Assembly (NCBI RefSeq): GCF_011947265.1
Contig: NZ_JAATHD010000022.1
Coordinates: forward strand, 1-64,000
DNA: 64,000 nucleotides
Source: Paenibacillus sp. HB172176
Lineage (GTDB): Bacteria > Bacillota > Bacilli > Paenibacillales > Paenibacillaceae
Reading direction: 5' to 3'
The position numbers were made by a program, and so were the translations under genes. The notes under the pieces were generated by a model that was not told the origin of the DNA, searched no databases, and was given only the letters and a program-made list of their open reading frames with translations. This document shows positions 33,574 to 42,038 of this stretch, one piece after another; position 1 is the stretch's first letter, and each line of letters opens with the position of its first letter.

Positions 33574-34116
33574 GTGGCTTTAAAGCAAGGTCAAACGGCT
33601 CCATTGTTCGTAAAAGAGGATATTTTCGGCAATAAAATTGATTTGAGAGAGTATAAGGGAAGCAAGCTGATGATTTCGTTCTATCGATTCTCCTCCTGTC
33701 CATTCTGCAATTTGCGTGTGCAAAGAATTGTGGGACAGCATGGCAAATTTGAAGAAAACGGGTTGAAGATGATCAGCTTCTGGCAATCTCCGAAGGAATC
33801 GATACTGGAGCATGTCGGCAAAGAGAAGCTGCCCTTTCCGTTAATACCCGATCCGGAGAAACGCATTTATCGGCAGTATGAGGTGGAGCGTTCCTGGCTC
33901 GGCGCGCTTAAGGTGATGAAAGATCCCGGATTGATGGCGGATGCGCTTAAGGGAGGCATTCAGCCGTCGAAGATGGACGGAGATTTGAATCAATTGCCCG
34001 CGGATTTTTTGATTGGGCCCGATTTGATCATTCACGAAGCATATTATGGCAAGCATATCGGCGATCATATCGGCTTTCACGCCATTGAACAATTTCTTGG
34101 TCTTTCTACTTCATAG
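33574..34116 (+). CDS. Peroxiredoxin-like thioredoxin-fold protein
   Basis: A 180-residue AhpC/TSA-like redoxin. The fold starts with APLFVKEDIFGNKIDLREYKGSKLMISFYRFSSCPFCNLRV, giving a CPFC motif (C42, C45) in the position of the peroxidatic or thioredoxin-like site. The C-terminal part (QLPADFLIGPDLIIHEAYYGKHIGDH) matches the peroxiredoxin-like family seen in Bacillus. The start is not certain: GTG 33574 or GTG 33565, both with weak ribosome binding sites. It carries the same operator as the upstream repressor gene, so it is likely induced by the compound or oxidant that the repressor senses. A terminator follows. Confidence 0.82.
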   Translation: MALKQGQTAPLFVKEDIFGNKIDLREYKGSKLMISFYRFSSCPFCNLRVQRIVGQHGKFEENGLKMISFWQSPKESILEHVGKEKLPFPLIPDPEKRIYRQYEVERSWLGALKVMKDPGLMADALKGGIQPSKMDGDLNQLPADFLIGPDLIIHEAYYGKHIGDHIGFHAIEQFLGLSTS

Positions 34117-34129
34117 CGCCATACGATTC

Positions 34130-34157
34130 GGCTCCCCAAAAGAGGGAGTCGACTTTT
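34130..34157 (+). terminator. Terminator after the peroxiredoxin-like gene
   Basis: GGCTCCC (34130-34136) pairs with GGGAGTC (34144-34150) with one G-T pair and is followed by GAC and a run of seven T residues. Confidence 0.7.
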
Positions 34158-34270
34158 TTTGTCGAATTTTGATTAAAGGCGTTGCGGTTATGGGATGGAG
34201 CAGGAGACGTTTCGTTACTTATAGATAGCTTTGAACTCGAACATCATGGGAAGCAGAGAGGTGTTAATGC

Positions 34271-35266
34271 ATGCTGCGTGTCAAAATACTCGGTACGGGA
34301 AAATATTTGCCAAGTCGCAAAATTACCCACGAAGAAATGGATCAACGTCTTGGAACGCGTCCCGGATGGGCGCTCAAAACGACCGATGTTCGGATTCGTC
34401 ATTTCGCAACGAAGGAAGAAACCGCATCCTTCATGGGAGCGCGGGCTGCGGAAGCGGCGATTGCGGCCGCCGGCCTTGAGCTCTCCGACATCGATTGCCT
34501 CGTATGCACGAGCGGAACGAAGGAGCAGGCGCTCCCAAGCACGGCCTCGTTCATTCAACTGGCTCTGGGAGATGAGTTGCAGGGCGTGCCGGCCTTCGAT
34601 ATTGACGCAACCTGTCTTAGCTTCCTCGCTGGGCTGGATCTGATGTCGCATCTGGTTGCGGCTGGTCGTTACCGGCATGTGCTGCTTGTCGCTTCCGAGA
34701 CGGCTTCAGCGGGCCTCAACTGGGAGGAGAAGGAGAGCGCGGCATTGTTCGGTGACGGCGCGGCGGCGGCTGTCATCGGACCATCGGCGGAAGAGGACGC
34801 GTCGCGGATCGTCGGGGCAAAGCTTCGTACCTATAGCGCAGGAGCAAGGCTGTCGGAGGTTCGCGGAGGCGGCACGCGTCTTCATCCACGAGAGCATAGC
34901 GCGGAGACGGAAGCGGATTTTCTGTTTCATATGAACGGGCCCGCGATTTTCAAGATGGCGTCCAAGCTGCTTCCGGGCTTTGTAGATGAGCTGCTGGCGC
35001 CCAGCGGCACGAAGATGGCTGATTTCAAAGCGGTTATCCCGCATCAGGGAAGCGCTATGTCGATGCGGCTGATGAGCAAGAAGCTGGGCATAGCCAAGGA
35101 GCAATTAATCTACATTACGCCCAATCACGGCAATACGATCGCCGCCTCGATACCTATGGGGCTTCACGAGGCGATCATTCAGGGGAAAGCGCGTCGCGGG
35201 GATCGGTTGCTGCTGCTGGGCACGGCTGCGGGATTATCGATCGGAGGCATGATTGTTGACTATTAA
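34271..35266 (+). CDS. KAS III/FabH-like condensing enzyme
   Basis: A 331-residue thiolase-fold enzyme of the beta-ketoacyl-ACP synthase III group. The catalytic triad is readable: C115 in DIDATCLSFLAG, H258 in VIPHQGS and N288 in NHGNTIAAS. It is shorter in sequence similarity to housekeeping FabH than expected, and its context is not a fatty acid synthesis locus. It is the first gene of a six-gene overlapping operon, with ribosome binding site AGAGGTG before ATG 34271. In comparable clusters (OleA of olefin synthesis, or KAS III enzymes of natural product pathways) such an enzyme joins two acyl groups or an acyl group and malonyl. The acyl substrates here are unknown. Confidence 0.88.
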   Translation: MLRVKILGTGKYLPSRKITHEEMDQRLGTRPGWALKTTDVRIRHFATKEETASFMGARAAEAAIAAAGLELSDIDCLVCTSGTKEQALPSTASFIQLALGDELQGVPAFDIDATCLSFLAGLDLMSHLVAAGRYRHVLLVASETASAGLNWEEKESAALFGDGAAAAVIGPSAEEDASRIVGAKLRTYSAGARLSEVRGGGTRLHPREHSAETEADFLFHMNGPAIFKMASKLLPGFVDELLAPSGTKMADFKAVIPHQGSAMSMRLMSKKLGIAKEQLIYITPNHGNTIAASIPMGLHEAIIQGKARRGDRLLLLGTAAGLSIGGMIVDY

Positions 35267-36485
35267 GGATTTTCGAGCGGGAGAACATGCGACGATCCTG
35301 CTGACGGGAGGACGCGCTCCCGCCACGCTCGAGATGGCCCGGGCATTTCATAAGGAGGGTCACCGGGTGCTCGTTGCGGAGAGCGCCCGCCATCATCTGT
35401 GCCGCGTGTCGAAGGCGGTCGCATGCAGTTACCATGTGCCGGCCCCTAGGGAGAATCGAAGCGGCTATCTGGATGCGCTTGAATCGATAGCGGAGAGGGA
35501 AAGCGTAGATGTGTTGATTCCGACCTGCGAAGAAATTTTCTATATCGCCCAAGACATTGAGCGGTTGCGCAGCCATTGCGTGGTGTGGGCATGCGGCTTG
35601 GAGCAGTTGAGGGAGCTGCATAACAAATGGTCGTTCGTGAAGCTGGCGGAGAGGCTCGGACTCAGCGTCCCGCGCTCGGAGCAGATTCGGACGCGGGAGG
35701 AATGGCTCGCGCTTGCCGCCGAGAAATGGCTCGGTGAGGGCTTTGTGCTGAAACCGGCCTATTCCCGTTTTGCTTCGAGAACCGTATTCCTGGAGGCGGG
35801 AGAAGCCTCGGAAGCCAGAAGACGTCTTCTCTTGGGGCGTTTGCCTGCCCTTTCCCTGCATGCGCCTTGGGTAGCGCAGCGGCGCGTTTACGGGAGAGAG
35901 CTTTGCACCTACAGTCTCGCATTCGAAGGAAAGCTGGTTGCCCATACGGCTTATAGAAGCAAATATCGCGTTGGACGAGGCGCTTCGGTCTACTTCAAAG
36001 CCATGATGCACGAAACTTCGCGCATCTGGGTTGACAGGCTCGTCAAGGAGCTCGGCTTTACCGGTCAGATCGCGTTTGATTTCATGGAAGAAGAGGACGG
36101 GACGCTCTATGCGCTCGAATGCAATCCGCGCGCGACGAGCGGCGTTCATCTGCTTAGCGGCGACAGTCGATTCGCGCAAGCGTTTCTTCAGCCGTCTGCG
36201 GGGGAAGCTTTAGGCTTCTCGCTGAAGGATGCGTCGTCCTCTCGCGCCATGCTGGCCGCGGCCATGCCCGCCGCAGCCTGGAGCGGCGTCCGCAGCATTC
36301 GCGAGCTGCGGAATTGGCTTGACGCTGTTCGTTCGGCCCGCGACGTCGTGTTCCGGCGGCAGGATCTGCGGCCCTCGGTCGAGCAGCTCTTCGTCATGTA
36401 CGACGCTTGGCGAACAAGTCGCAAGAACGGTCTTACTTTGGCCCAAGCAACGACAATCGATATCGAATGGAATGGTGAGGAATGA
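35256..36485 (+). CDS. ATP-grasp domain ligase
   Basis: A 409-residue ATP-grasp protein of the carbamoyl-phosphate-synthase-like/peptide-ligase type. Features are an N-terminal pre-grasp domain (TILLTGGRAPATLEMARAFHKEGHRVLVAES), the first ATP-binding Lys in FVLKPAYSRFASRTVF, and metal ligands in LYALECNPRATSGVHLL. Such enzymes form an acyl phosphate and then a C-N or C-O bond. The start is TTG 35256 (or 35253): GGAGG at 35243-35247 lies inside the upstream gene, and the two genes overlap by 11 bases. The nature of the carboxylate and nucleophile is not evident. Confidence 0.87.
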   Translation: MTIKDFRAGEHATILLTGGRAPATLEMARAFHKEGHRVLVAESARHHLCRVSKAVACSYHVPAPRENRSGYLDALESIAERESVDVLIPTCEEIFYIAQDIERLRSHCVVWACGLEQLRELHNKWSFVKLAERLGLSVPRSEQIRTREEWLALAAEKWLGEGFVLKPAYSRFASRTVFLEAGEASEARRRLLLGRLPALSLHAPWVAQRRVYGRELCTYSLAFEGKLVAHTAYRSKYRVGRGASVYFKAMMHETSRIWVDRLVKELGFTGQIAFDFMEEEDGTLYALECNPRATSGVHLLSGDSRFAQAFLQPSAGEALGFSLKDASSSRAMLAAAMPAAAWSGVRSIRELRNWLDAVRSARDVVFRRQDLRPSVEQLFVMYDAWRTSRKNGLTLAQATTIDIEWNGEE

Positions 36486-37486
36486 CGAACGCTTTGGTAA
36501 CCGGCGCTACCGGGTTTCTGGGCAGGCATATGTGCATGCGGTTAAGTGAGCTGGGGTGGAATGTCACCGGAATGGGACGCAATGAAGAAGTCGGAGCCGA
36601 GCTGCAGGCGCGCGGCATTCGCTTTCTTCGGGGAGACCTGCGGGAGGAGTCGGCGGTCGATCGCGCTTGCGCGCGGCAAGAAGCCGTCTTCCATTGCGGG
36701 GCGTTGTCATCGCCCTGGGGAACCTATCGCCAGTTCAAATCCGTCAATGTGGGCGGGACGACGAATGTCGTTGCTTGCGCGAGGAAGCAGGGAGTGAAGC
36801 GTCTTATTCATATCTCCACGCCGAGCATTTATTTCGATTATCGGGCACGGCTGGGTATTCGTGAATCGGATCCGCTCCCGGCAAGAGGGGCCAACGCCTA
36901 TGCCGCAACGAAGCTGCTGGCGGAGAAGGTCGTCATGCAAGGCTTCGCGGACGGCTTGCCCGCCTTGATTCTGCGGCCGCGCGCCATATTCGGTCCGCTC
37001 GATTCCACCTTGTTCCCCAGACTCATGAGGGTCAATGATTCGCGCGGCATTCCGATGTTCGGGGGAGGCTCGGCTATGCTTGATCTCACGTATGTCGACA
37101 ATGTGGTGGATGCGATGCTGCTTGGATGGGAGGCTCCAGAGGAAGCGCTCGGCCAGGCTTACAATATTACGAATGGCGAGCCCATACCGTTGATGAAGGC
37201 GCTGGAGATGCTGTACGCCTTGCTCGGAACGCCGCTGCGAACGAAGCGTCTGCCGTATTCGGTCGTCTACGGGCTTGCTGCGTTCATGGAGCTGAGCCAT
37301 CGCATGCTGCCGATGCTGGGAGAACCGCCGTTCACCCGCTATTCCATAGCCGTGCTGGCGAAGAGTCAGACGCTTGATCTGACCTTGGCGCGGGAGAAGC
37401 TTGGCTACAAGCCGAGGATTGGACTTAGAGAGGGTTTCTTGCAATTCGCGGAGTGGTGGAAATCCCAAGGGAGGAGTCTGCTATGA
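36482..37486 (+). CDS. NAD(P)-dependent epimerase/dehydrogenase, OleD-like
   Basis: A 334-residue extended short-chain dehydrogenase. The cofactor motif GATGFLG lies at residues 8-14, and the catalytic group is S112/S115 in HISTPSIYFDY with Y140 and K144 in YAATK. The STPS-x-Y-F pattern and the FHCGALSSPWGTYRQFKSVNVGGTTNVV stretch are characteristic of 3-beta-hydroxysteroid-dehydrogenase-like enzymes, including OleD, which reduces 2-alkyl-3-ketoacids. Reduction of a beta-keto product made by the KAS III-like enzyme is therefore a natural guess. It overlaps its neighbours by ATGA on both sides. Confidence 0.88.
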   Translation: MTNALVTGATGFLGRHMCMRLSELGWNVTGMGRNEEVGAELQARGIRFLRGDLREESAVDRACARQEAVFHCGALSSPWGTYRQFKSVNVGGTTNVVACARKQGVKRLIHISTPSIYFDYRARLGIRESDPLPARGANAYAATKLLAEKVVMQGFADGLPALILRPRAIFGPLDSTLFPRLMRVNDSRGIPMFGGGSAMLDLTYVDNVVDAMLLGWEAPEEALGQAYNITNGEPIPLMKALEMLYALLGTPLRTKRLPYSVVYGLAAFMELSHRMLPMLGEPPFTRYSIAVLAKSQTLDLTLAREKLGYKPRIGLREGFLQFAEWWKSQGRSLL

Positions 37487-38379
37487 TTGTGGAGGTAAGG
37501 GAGGAAGAAATTCCATTGTCTCCTGCCGTATCCGTCGAGGCGGGGTTGTACGCGGCCGGATATTGCCGTCATCCCGAGTTTCTGACGCTGCGGGGCGGCA
37601 GTGTCAAGCCCGTTCCGTTTCCTGCGGGCTTTGCGTGCATTCGTCATCCCGAGCATGGCTATATGCTCTTCGATACGGGCTATTCCGCCCGATTCTTCGA
37701 GGAAACGAGGCGGCTTCCCGACTATTTGTACCGGCTTGTCACGCCGGTGACGTTCCGAGAGGAAGACAGCGCGGTTCATCAGCTGCGAAGGCAGGGCATC
37801 CATGCGGAGGATATCCGTTATGTCGTTCTCTCTCATTTTCACGCGGATCATATTGCCGGCTTGCGGGATTTCCCCGGCGCGAAGCTGATCTGCAAACGGG
37901 AGGCTTACGTCGCTGTCCATAAGCTTGGCTCCTTCGCCGCCGTTAAGGCCGGCTATTTGAGAGGGCTGCTTCCGACGGATTTCGAGCAGCGCTCCTCGTA
38001 TGTGGAGGAGACTTCCATGCGAAGGCTGCCGGAAGGCTTCCCGTTCCCGACGGGCTATGACCTCCTGGGCGACGGCAGCATCATCGCAATCGACGTGCCC
38101 GGGCATGCCGCGGGGCAGATCGGATTATGGCTGCTGACGGGAGAGGGCGAGCTTTTCCTCTGCGCGGACGCGGCGTGGTCGAGCCGCGCCATTGCCGAGA
38201 ATCGCAGACCTCATCCGGCGGCAGGATTGATCATGAATGATCGCAGAAGCTATGGGGATTCCTTCGAACGGCTCCTTCGGCTGCACAAGAACTATCCGAA
38301 CATAAGGATAGTGCCCAGCCATTGCTCGAAGTCTCTTCGATCTCAAGCCGATCAAGCCAAACCAAGGAGGGAGACCTAA
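37483..38379 (+). CDS. Metallo-beta-lactamase-fold hydrolase
   Basis: A 298-residue MBL-fold enzyme with the zinc-binding motif HFHADH (H118, H120, D122, H123), a downstream His in DVPGHAAGQIG and the Asp in FLCADAAW. The arrangement resembles quorum-quenching N-acyl-homoserine lactonases, which open lactone rings. In this operon it could act as thioesterase or lactonase on a pathway product, or provide self-protection. ATG 37483 lies in an ATGA overlap, and its TAA shares bases with the next ATG. Confidence 0.88.
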   Translation: MIVEVREEEIPLSPAVSVEAGLYAAGYCRHPEFLTLRGGSVKPVPFPAGFACIRHPEHGYMLFDTGYSARFFEETRRLPDYLYRLVTPVTFREEDSAVHQLRRQGIHAEDIRYVVLSHFHADHIAGLRDFPGAKLICKREAYVAVHKLGSFAAVKAGYLRGLLPTDFEQRSSYVEETSMRRLPEGFPFPTGYDLLGDGSIIAIDVPGHAAGQIGLWLLTGEGELFLCADAAWSSRAIAENRRPHPAAGLIMNDRRSYGDSFERLLRLHKNYPNIRIVPSHCSKSLRSQADQAKPRRET

Positions 38380-39713
38380 TGCGCAAGCTTGGCCATGCGG
38401 TCGCATTGCTCGCCCAGTATTGTCGCATTCGCCTCGGACGCAGGTGGACGAAGCGCGAAGCCTTTGAGCGTTGGCAGGAATGGCAGGTGCTTCGGCGGCT
38501 TCGCAAGGTGGAGGCGCAATCCGCCTACTACCGGGAGCTTTGGGAGGGACGACCGCTGACGGAATGGAGGCATTTTCCGATCATTGACAAAACGGCGATG
38601 ATGGATAACTTCGATGCGTTGAACACGGCTGGTATTCATAAGGAAACGGCGATGGAGCTCGCCTTGAAGGCGGAGAAGTCGAGACATTTCGATTCGCGAA
38701 TCAGCAACGTTTCGATCGGCTTGTCGTCGGGAACGAGCGGAAGCCGCGGCTTGTTTCTCGTCAGTGATCGCGAGCGGGCGGCCTGGGCGGGCGCGGTATT
38801 GGCGAAGCTGCTGCCCGGACCCTTGTGGAGAGCGGAGAAGATCGCCTTCTTCCTTCGGTCGAACAGCGAGCTCTATCAAACCGTGCGAAGGAAAAGGCTG
38901 CAATTCGAATATTTCGATCTGCTTCAAGACATCGAGCTTCATATCGAGCGATTAAACAAGTATCGTCCCGGCATTCTGGCTGCGCCTCCTTCGGTTCTGC
39001 GGCTGTTGGCCGACGCTCGTACGGAGGGGAGATTGACGGCGCGTCCGCATCGAATCATATCCATCGCGGAGACGCTTGATCCGCTGGACGCCCGAGTGAT
39101 TCAGGAAGCATTCCTCATACCGATTCATCAGGCGTATCAATGCACGGAGGGCTTCCTCGCGAGCACCTGCCGCTTCGGGACGCTGCATCTCAACGAGGAT
39201 ATCGTGCATATCGGGAAGGAGTATGTAGACGAGGACTCCTCCGGTCGCAGGTTCGTGCCGATTGTCACCGATTTCTCCCGCTCCACGCAGCCGATCATCC
39301 GCTATCGGCTCAATGACTTATTGTCGGAGGCTGAGGAGGCATGCCCGTGCGGATCTGTCTTCACGGCCATTGAGCGGATCGAAGGCCGCTGCGATGATAT
39401 TTTCTACATGGAGAAGCTCGCCGATGGAGCCCTCATGCCCGTATTTCCTGATTTCATCGCGCGCGCGATTATTGCGGCAGCTCCGGATATCGAGGAATAT
39501 CGGGCGATTCAGCATGGAGCGAACAGGCTGGAAATTGAGCTTCAAGTCGCGGCTGAAGGGGATTGGGAGCGGGCGAAGAGTCAGGTTGCGGCTCGAATTG
39601 CGGAATTGGCTGGGAATATTGGCTGCCGTATTCCATCGATGATGTTCTCGGCATATACATTCAAGCCGGGCATTCATAAGCTTAGGCGAATAGAGAGGAG
39701 ATGGAGCATTTGA
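38379..39713 (+). CDS. Adenylate-forming enzyme, F390-synthetase/PaaK-like
   Basis: A 444-residue member of the phenylacetate-CoA ligase/coenzyme F390 synthetase branch of AMP-forming enzymes. The phosphate-binding loop is SSGTSGSRG (116-124). Other features are SIAETLDP, YQCTEGFLA, the adenylation motif DFSRSTQPIIRYRLNDL and a CPCGS zinc-type motif. A family of F390-synthetase-related proteins of unknown function occurs in bacteria that lack F420, and this is likely one. ATG 38379 follows AAGGAGGGAG at 8 bases. It should activate a carboxylate, as OleC does in olefin/beta-lactone synthesis, but its relation to OleC is distant. Confidence 0.85.
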   Translation: MRKLGHAVALLAQYCRIRLGRRWTKREAFERWQEWQVLRRLRKVEAQSAYYRELWEGRPLTEWRHFPIIDKTAMMDNFDALNTAGIHKETAMELALKAEKSRHFDSRISNVSIGLSSGTSGSRGLFLVSDRERAAWAGAVLAKLLPGPLWRAEKIAFFLRSNSELYQTVRRKRLQFEYFDLLQDIELHIERLNKYRPGILAAPPSVLRLLADARTEGRLTARPHRIISIAETLDPLDARVIQEAFLIPIHQAYQCTEGFLASTCRFGTLHLNEDIVHIGKEYVDEDSSGRRFVPIVTDFSRSTQPIIRYRLNDLLSEAEEACPCGSVFTAIERIEGRCDDIFYMEKLADGALMPVFPDFIARAIIAAAPDIEEYRAIQHGANRLEIELQVAAEGDWERAKSQVAARIAELAGNIGCRIPSMMFSAYTFKPGIHKLRRIERRWSI

Positions 39714-40600
39714 CGGAGCAGCGAATAGAGCGGAGCGGTCGCAAGAGACAGGAGCTGCATGAGCCAAAGGAGCCGATTGCCATTCTGACCGGAACCTCCA
39801 GCGGCTTTGGCATGCTTTCGGCAATCGTGCTTGCGAAGCAGAGCTATCGCGTCATCGCGACCATGCGAAATACCGAGAAGGCAGGCGAGCTATTGACTCG
39901 CGCCAAAGCCGCGGGCGTAACGGAGAGACTTGTTGTCCGGGCGCTCGACGTGACAGATCCGTTATCCATCGAGCGGGTCGTCGCAGAAACGCTGGAGCAA
40001 CACAAACGCATCGACCTTCTCGTCAATAACGCCGGTGTTGCGGTTGGCGGATTTGTCGAGGAAGTGGCGATGGATGATTGGCGAAAGCAGATGGAGACGA
40101 ACTTCTTCGGTCTCGTGGCGATGACGCAAAGCGTCATTCCGGCCATGAGGCGGCAGCGGGGCGGTCAAATTATCAATGTCGGCAGCATTAGCGGAAGAAT
40201 CGGATTTCCCGGCTACGCTCCTTACGCCGCTTCGAAGTTTGCCGTAGAAGGCTTCAGCGAAAGTCTGCGCCATGAGCTGGCGCCGCATGGCATTGTCGTA
40301 TCGATCATCGAGCCGGGAGCTTATCGAACGGGGATATGGGACAAAGGCTTGTCGGCGATTGCAGGCTCGTCCGACTCTCCCTACGCGGACAGGCTTCAAG
40401 CCATTATGCGTTACTCGCGGCAGGCAGCGGCAGCCTCTTCTGATCCGCAGCAAGTCGCGGATCTGGTCGGGCGCCTCGCTTCTATGTCATCCCCTCGACT
40501 GCGTTATCCGATCGGACGGGGATCGCGGCTTGCCTTGCTCGGGAAGGCGCTGCTTCCCTGGAGATGGTTCGAGAGCATCATCGAACGGGGGACGCGTTGA
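39710..40600 (+). CDS. Short-chain dehydrogenase/reductase
   Basis: A 296-residue classical SDR. The cofactor motif is TGTSSGFG near residues 27-34, followed by NNAG (LLVNNAGVAVGG) and the catalytic Ser/Tyr/Lys (SISGRIGFPGYAPYAASK). TTG 39710 is preferred to ATG 39701, because GGAG at 39697-39700 lies 9 bases before the TTG and touches the ATG. It overlaps the upstream ligase gene by 4 bases and is the last gene of the six-gene operon. It would oxidise or reduce a hydroxyl or keto group on the pathway product. No clear terminator follows before 40700. Confidence 0.9.
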   Translation: MTEQRIERSGRKRQELHEPKEPIAILTGTSSGFGMLSAIVLAKQSYRVIATMRNTEKAGELLTRAKAAGVTERLVVRALDVTDPLSIERVVAETLEQHKRIDLLVNNAGVAVGGFVEEVAMDDWRKQMETNFFGLVAMTQSVIPAMRRQRGGQIINVGSISGRIGFPGYAPYAASKFAVEGFSESLRHELAPHGIVVSIIEPGAYRTGIWDKGLSAIAGSSDSPYADRLQAIMRYSRQAAAASSDPQQVADLVGRLASMSSPRLRYPIGRGSRLALLGKALLPWRWFESIIERGTR

Positions 40601-40699
40601 CCCCATCAGCGGCATTAGCATCTGCCGGCTTTATGCGAAACCTTTTGAGAGAAACATTCGTTTGAGTGAATATAGCTTATGAAAAGGAGTGAAGCGGCA

Positions 40700-41956
40700 T
40701 TGAATCGTGATCAATTAATCGGCACCAGCGCCAAGCTTATGAAACTGGAGAAACGTTCTCGCGGAAGAAGCGAAAGTCTAATTCTTGCAGTGATGATTCT
40801 CCTGGTCTTCATGAACGTCATTCTTCAGCCTGCCCGCGCCGAAGCCTTCACCATTCCCCTGGAGCGTGTGCTTATCATCGCGAAAACGGAGCTTTACGAG
40901 GATCCTTCGACCGCGAGCAAGGTCGTAGGCGCGATTGCGCCATTCCAGACGGTCAAGGTTGTTGGCAGGGACACGGAAGAAGACAGCATGGAGGACGCAG
41001 GCTGGCTGCTCGTCTCCACATGGCTTGGCGACAAGTGGATACAGGTCGATGAACGAGTTCAGAATGGCAGCTTTCTTAAGGCGCAGCAGTCTCTTACAAG
41101 CGTGTACGAGCTGACCTTATATAATCGACCGGATGCAAATAGCCGAACAAGCTACAGACTGACGCCGCAGAAGCTCCAGGCGAATGCCAGACTTTCCTAC
41201 TCTCCCCTAACGTTCCCGAATGCAACTGCGCTCATAACCGCAGGCGAGACGACATGGTACTGCATTAACACCTGGCTTGGCGAGAAATGGATATTAAATC
41301 CCGCTCTGCTGGAGGATGTGAAAGAACAAGAAGTCAGTTATGCAATGAAGCTAACCGGCGATGAGCTGACCTATCCTTCGCCGTATCAGGTCGAATCAAG
41401 CGCAGAGCTTCTGCCCGCGCAGACTGTATCGGTATCGGCGATCTGGGAAACAGGCTTCGGTCCTTCAAGCGTAACTTGGTACAAAATAGAGCTGCCGAAC
41501 GGGCAGCGCTGGCTCTCCCCGAGCCATGAGACGATTATCGATTACGCATCGGCGGATGAGCAGCTTACGCTGCCGACCGAGACGAGGTATTTCGCCGGTC
41601 CACTGCTTCAGATTAATAGCGAAGGTTGGCTGGAGCCGGGAACCTACGATGTATTCGAAACCTCCTCCGGCGATTGGAAACATATCAAGCTGCAGACAGG
41701 AAGTACGGTATGGGTCAATCCTTCCAGAGCCTTGCTGGAGCGGCCGGTGGGAATTGAGCTTACGAAAGAGGATGTTGCGTTGACCGAGGAAACCGAAACC
41801 TATCGCTATCCGCTTACCGGAGAAATCGCTCATGTCAGAGGCTTCTATGCTCCTCAAATGGCAGAGGCGTTCGAGAAGTGGGAAGCGGACGACGGCTCGA
41901 TCTGGTTTCATATCCATGGGTTTGGCGGCGACGAGTGGTTGAAGCAGTCGCAATAG
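40700..41956 (+). CDS. Exported protein with SH3-like repeats
   Basis: A 418-residue protein with a long basic N-region, a hydrophobic segment (about 30-47) and a cleavage-like site after ARAEA, so it is exported. The mature part appears to consist of about five repeats of bacterial SH3 character: each has strands such as ILIIAKTELYEDPSTASKVVGAIAPFQTVKVV followed by WLLVSTWLGDKWI, and the TWLGDKWI/TWLGEKWI motif recurs. Such repeats usually bind cell-wall peptides. TTG 40700 has AAGGAG 10 bases upstream; ATG 40679 is in frame but without a site. It precedes a surface LRR/SLH protein and follows the biosynthetic operon, so it may share its transcript. Confidence 0.78.
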   Translation: MNRDQLIGTSAKLMKLEKRSRGRSESLILAVMILLVFMNVILQPARAEAFTIPLERVLIIAKTELYEDPSTASKVVGAIAPFQTVKVVGRDTEEDSMEDAGWLLVSTWLGDKWIQVDERVQNGSFLKAQQSLTSVYELTLYNRPDANSRTSYRLTPQKLQANARLSYSPLTFPNATALITAGETTWYCINTWLGEKWILNPALLEDVKEQEVSYAMKLTGDELTYPSPYQVESSAELLPAQTVSVSAIWETGFGPSSVTWYKIELPNGQRWLSPSHETIIDYASADEQLTLPTETRYFAGPLLQINSEGWLEPGTYDVFETSSGDWKHIKLQTGSTVWVNPSRALLERPVGIELTKEDVALTEETETYRYPLTGEIAHVRGFYAPQMAEAFEKWEADDGSIWFHIHGFGGDEWLKQSQ

Positions 41957-42038
41957 CATTGTTCATGCATTCTTTCATTATTCTTTCATAGCAGCTTGCT
42001 AGACTATGTCTGAGCGAAAAAGACATAGAAAGGTTTTG

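Noticed and set aside
34271..40600. Canonical OleABCD olefin cluster
   Set aside because: No OleB-type alpha/beta hydrolase is present, the adenylating enzyme belongs to the PaaK/F390 branch rather than OleC, and ATP-grasp and MBL genes are extra. It is similar in logic but not the same system.
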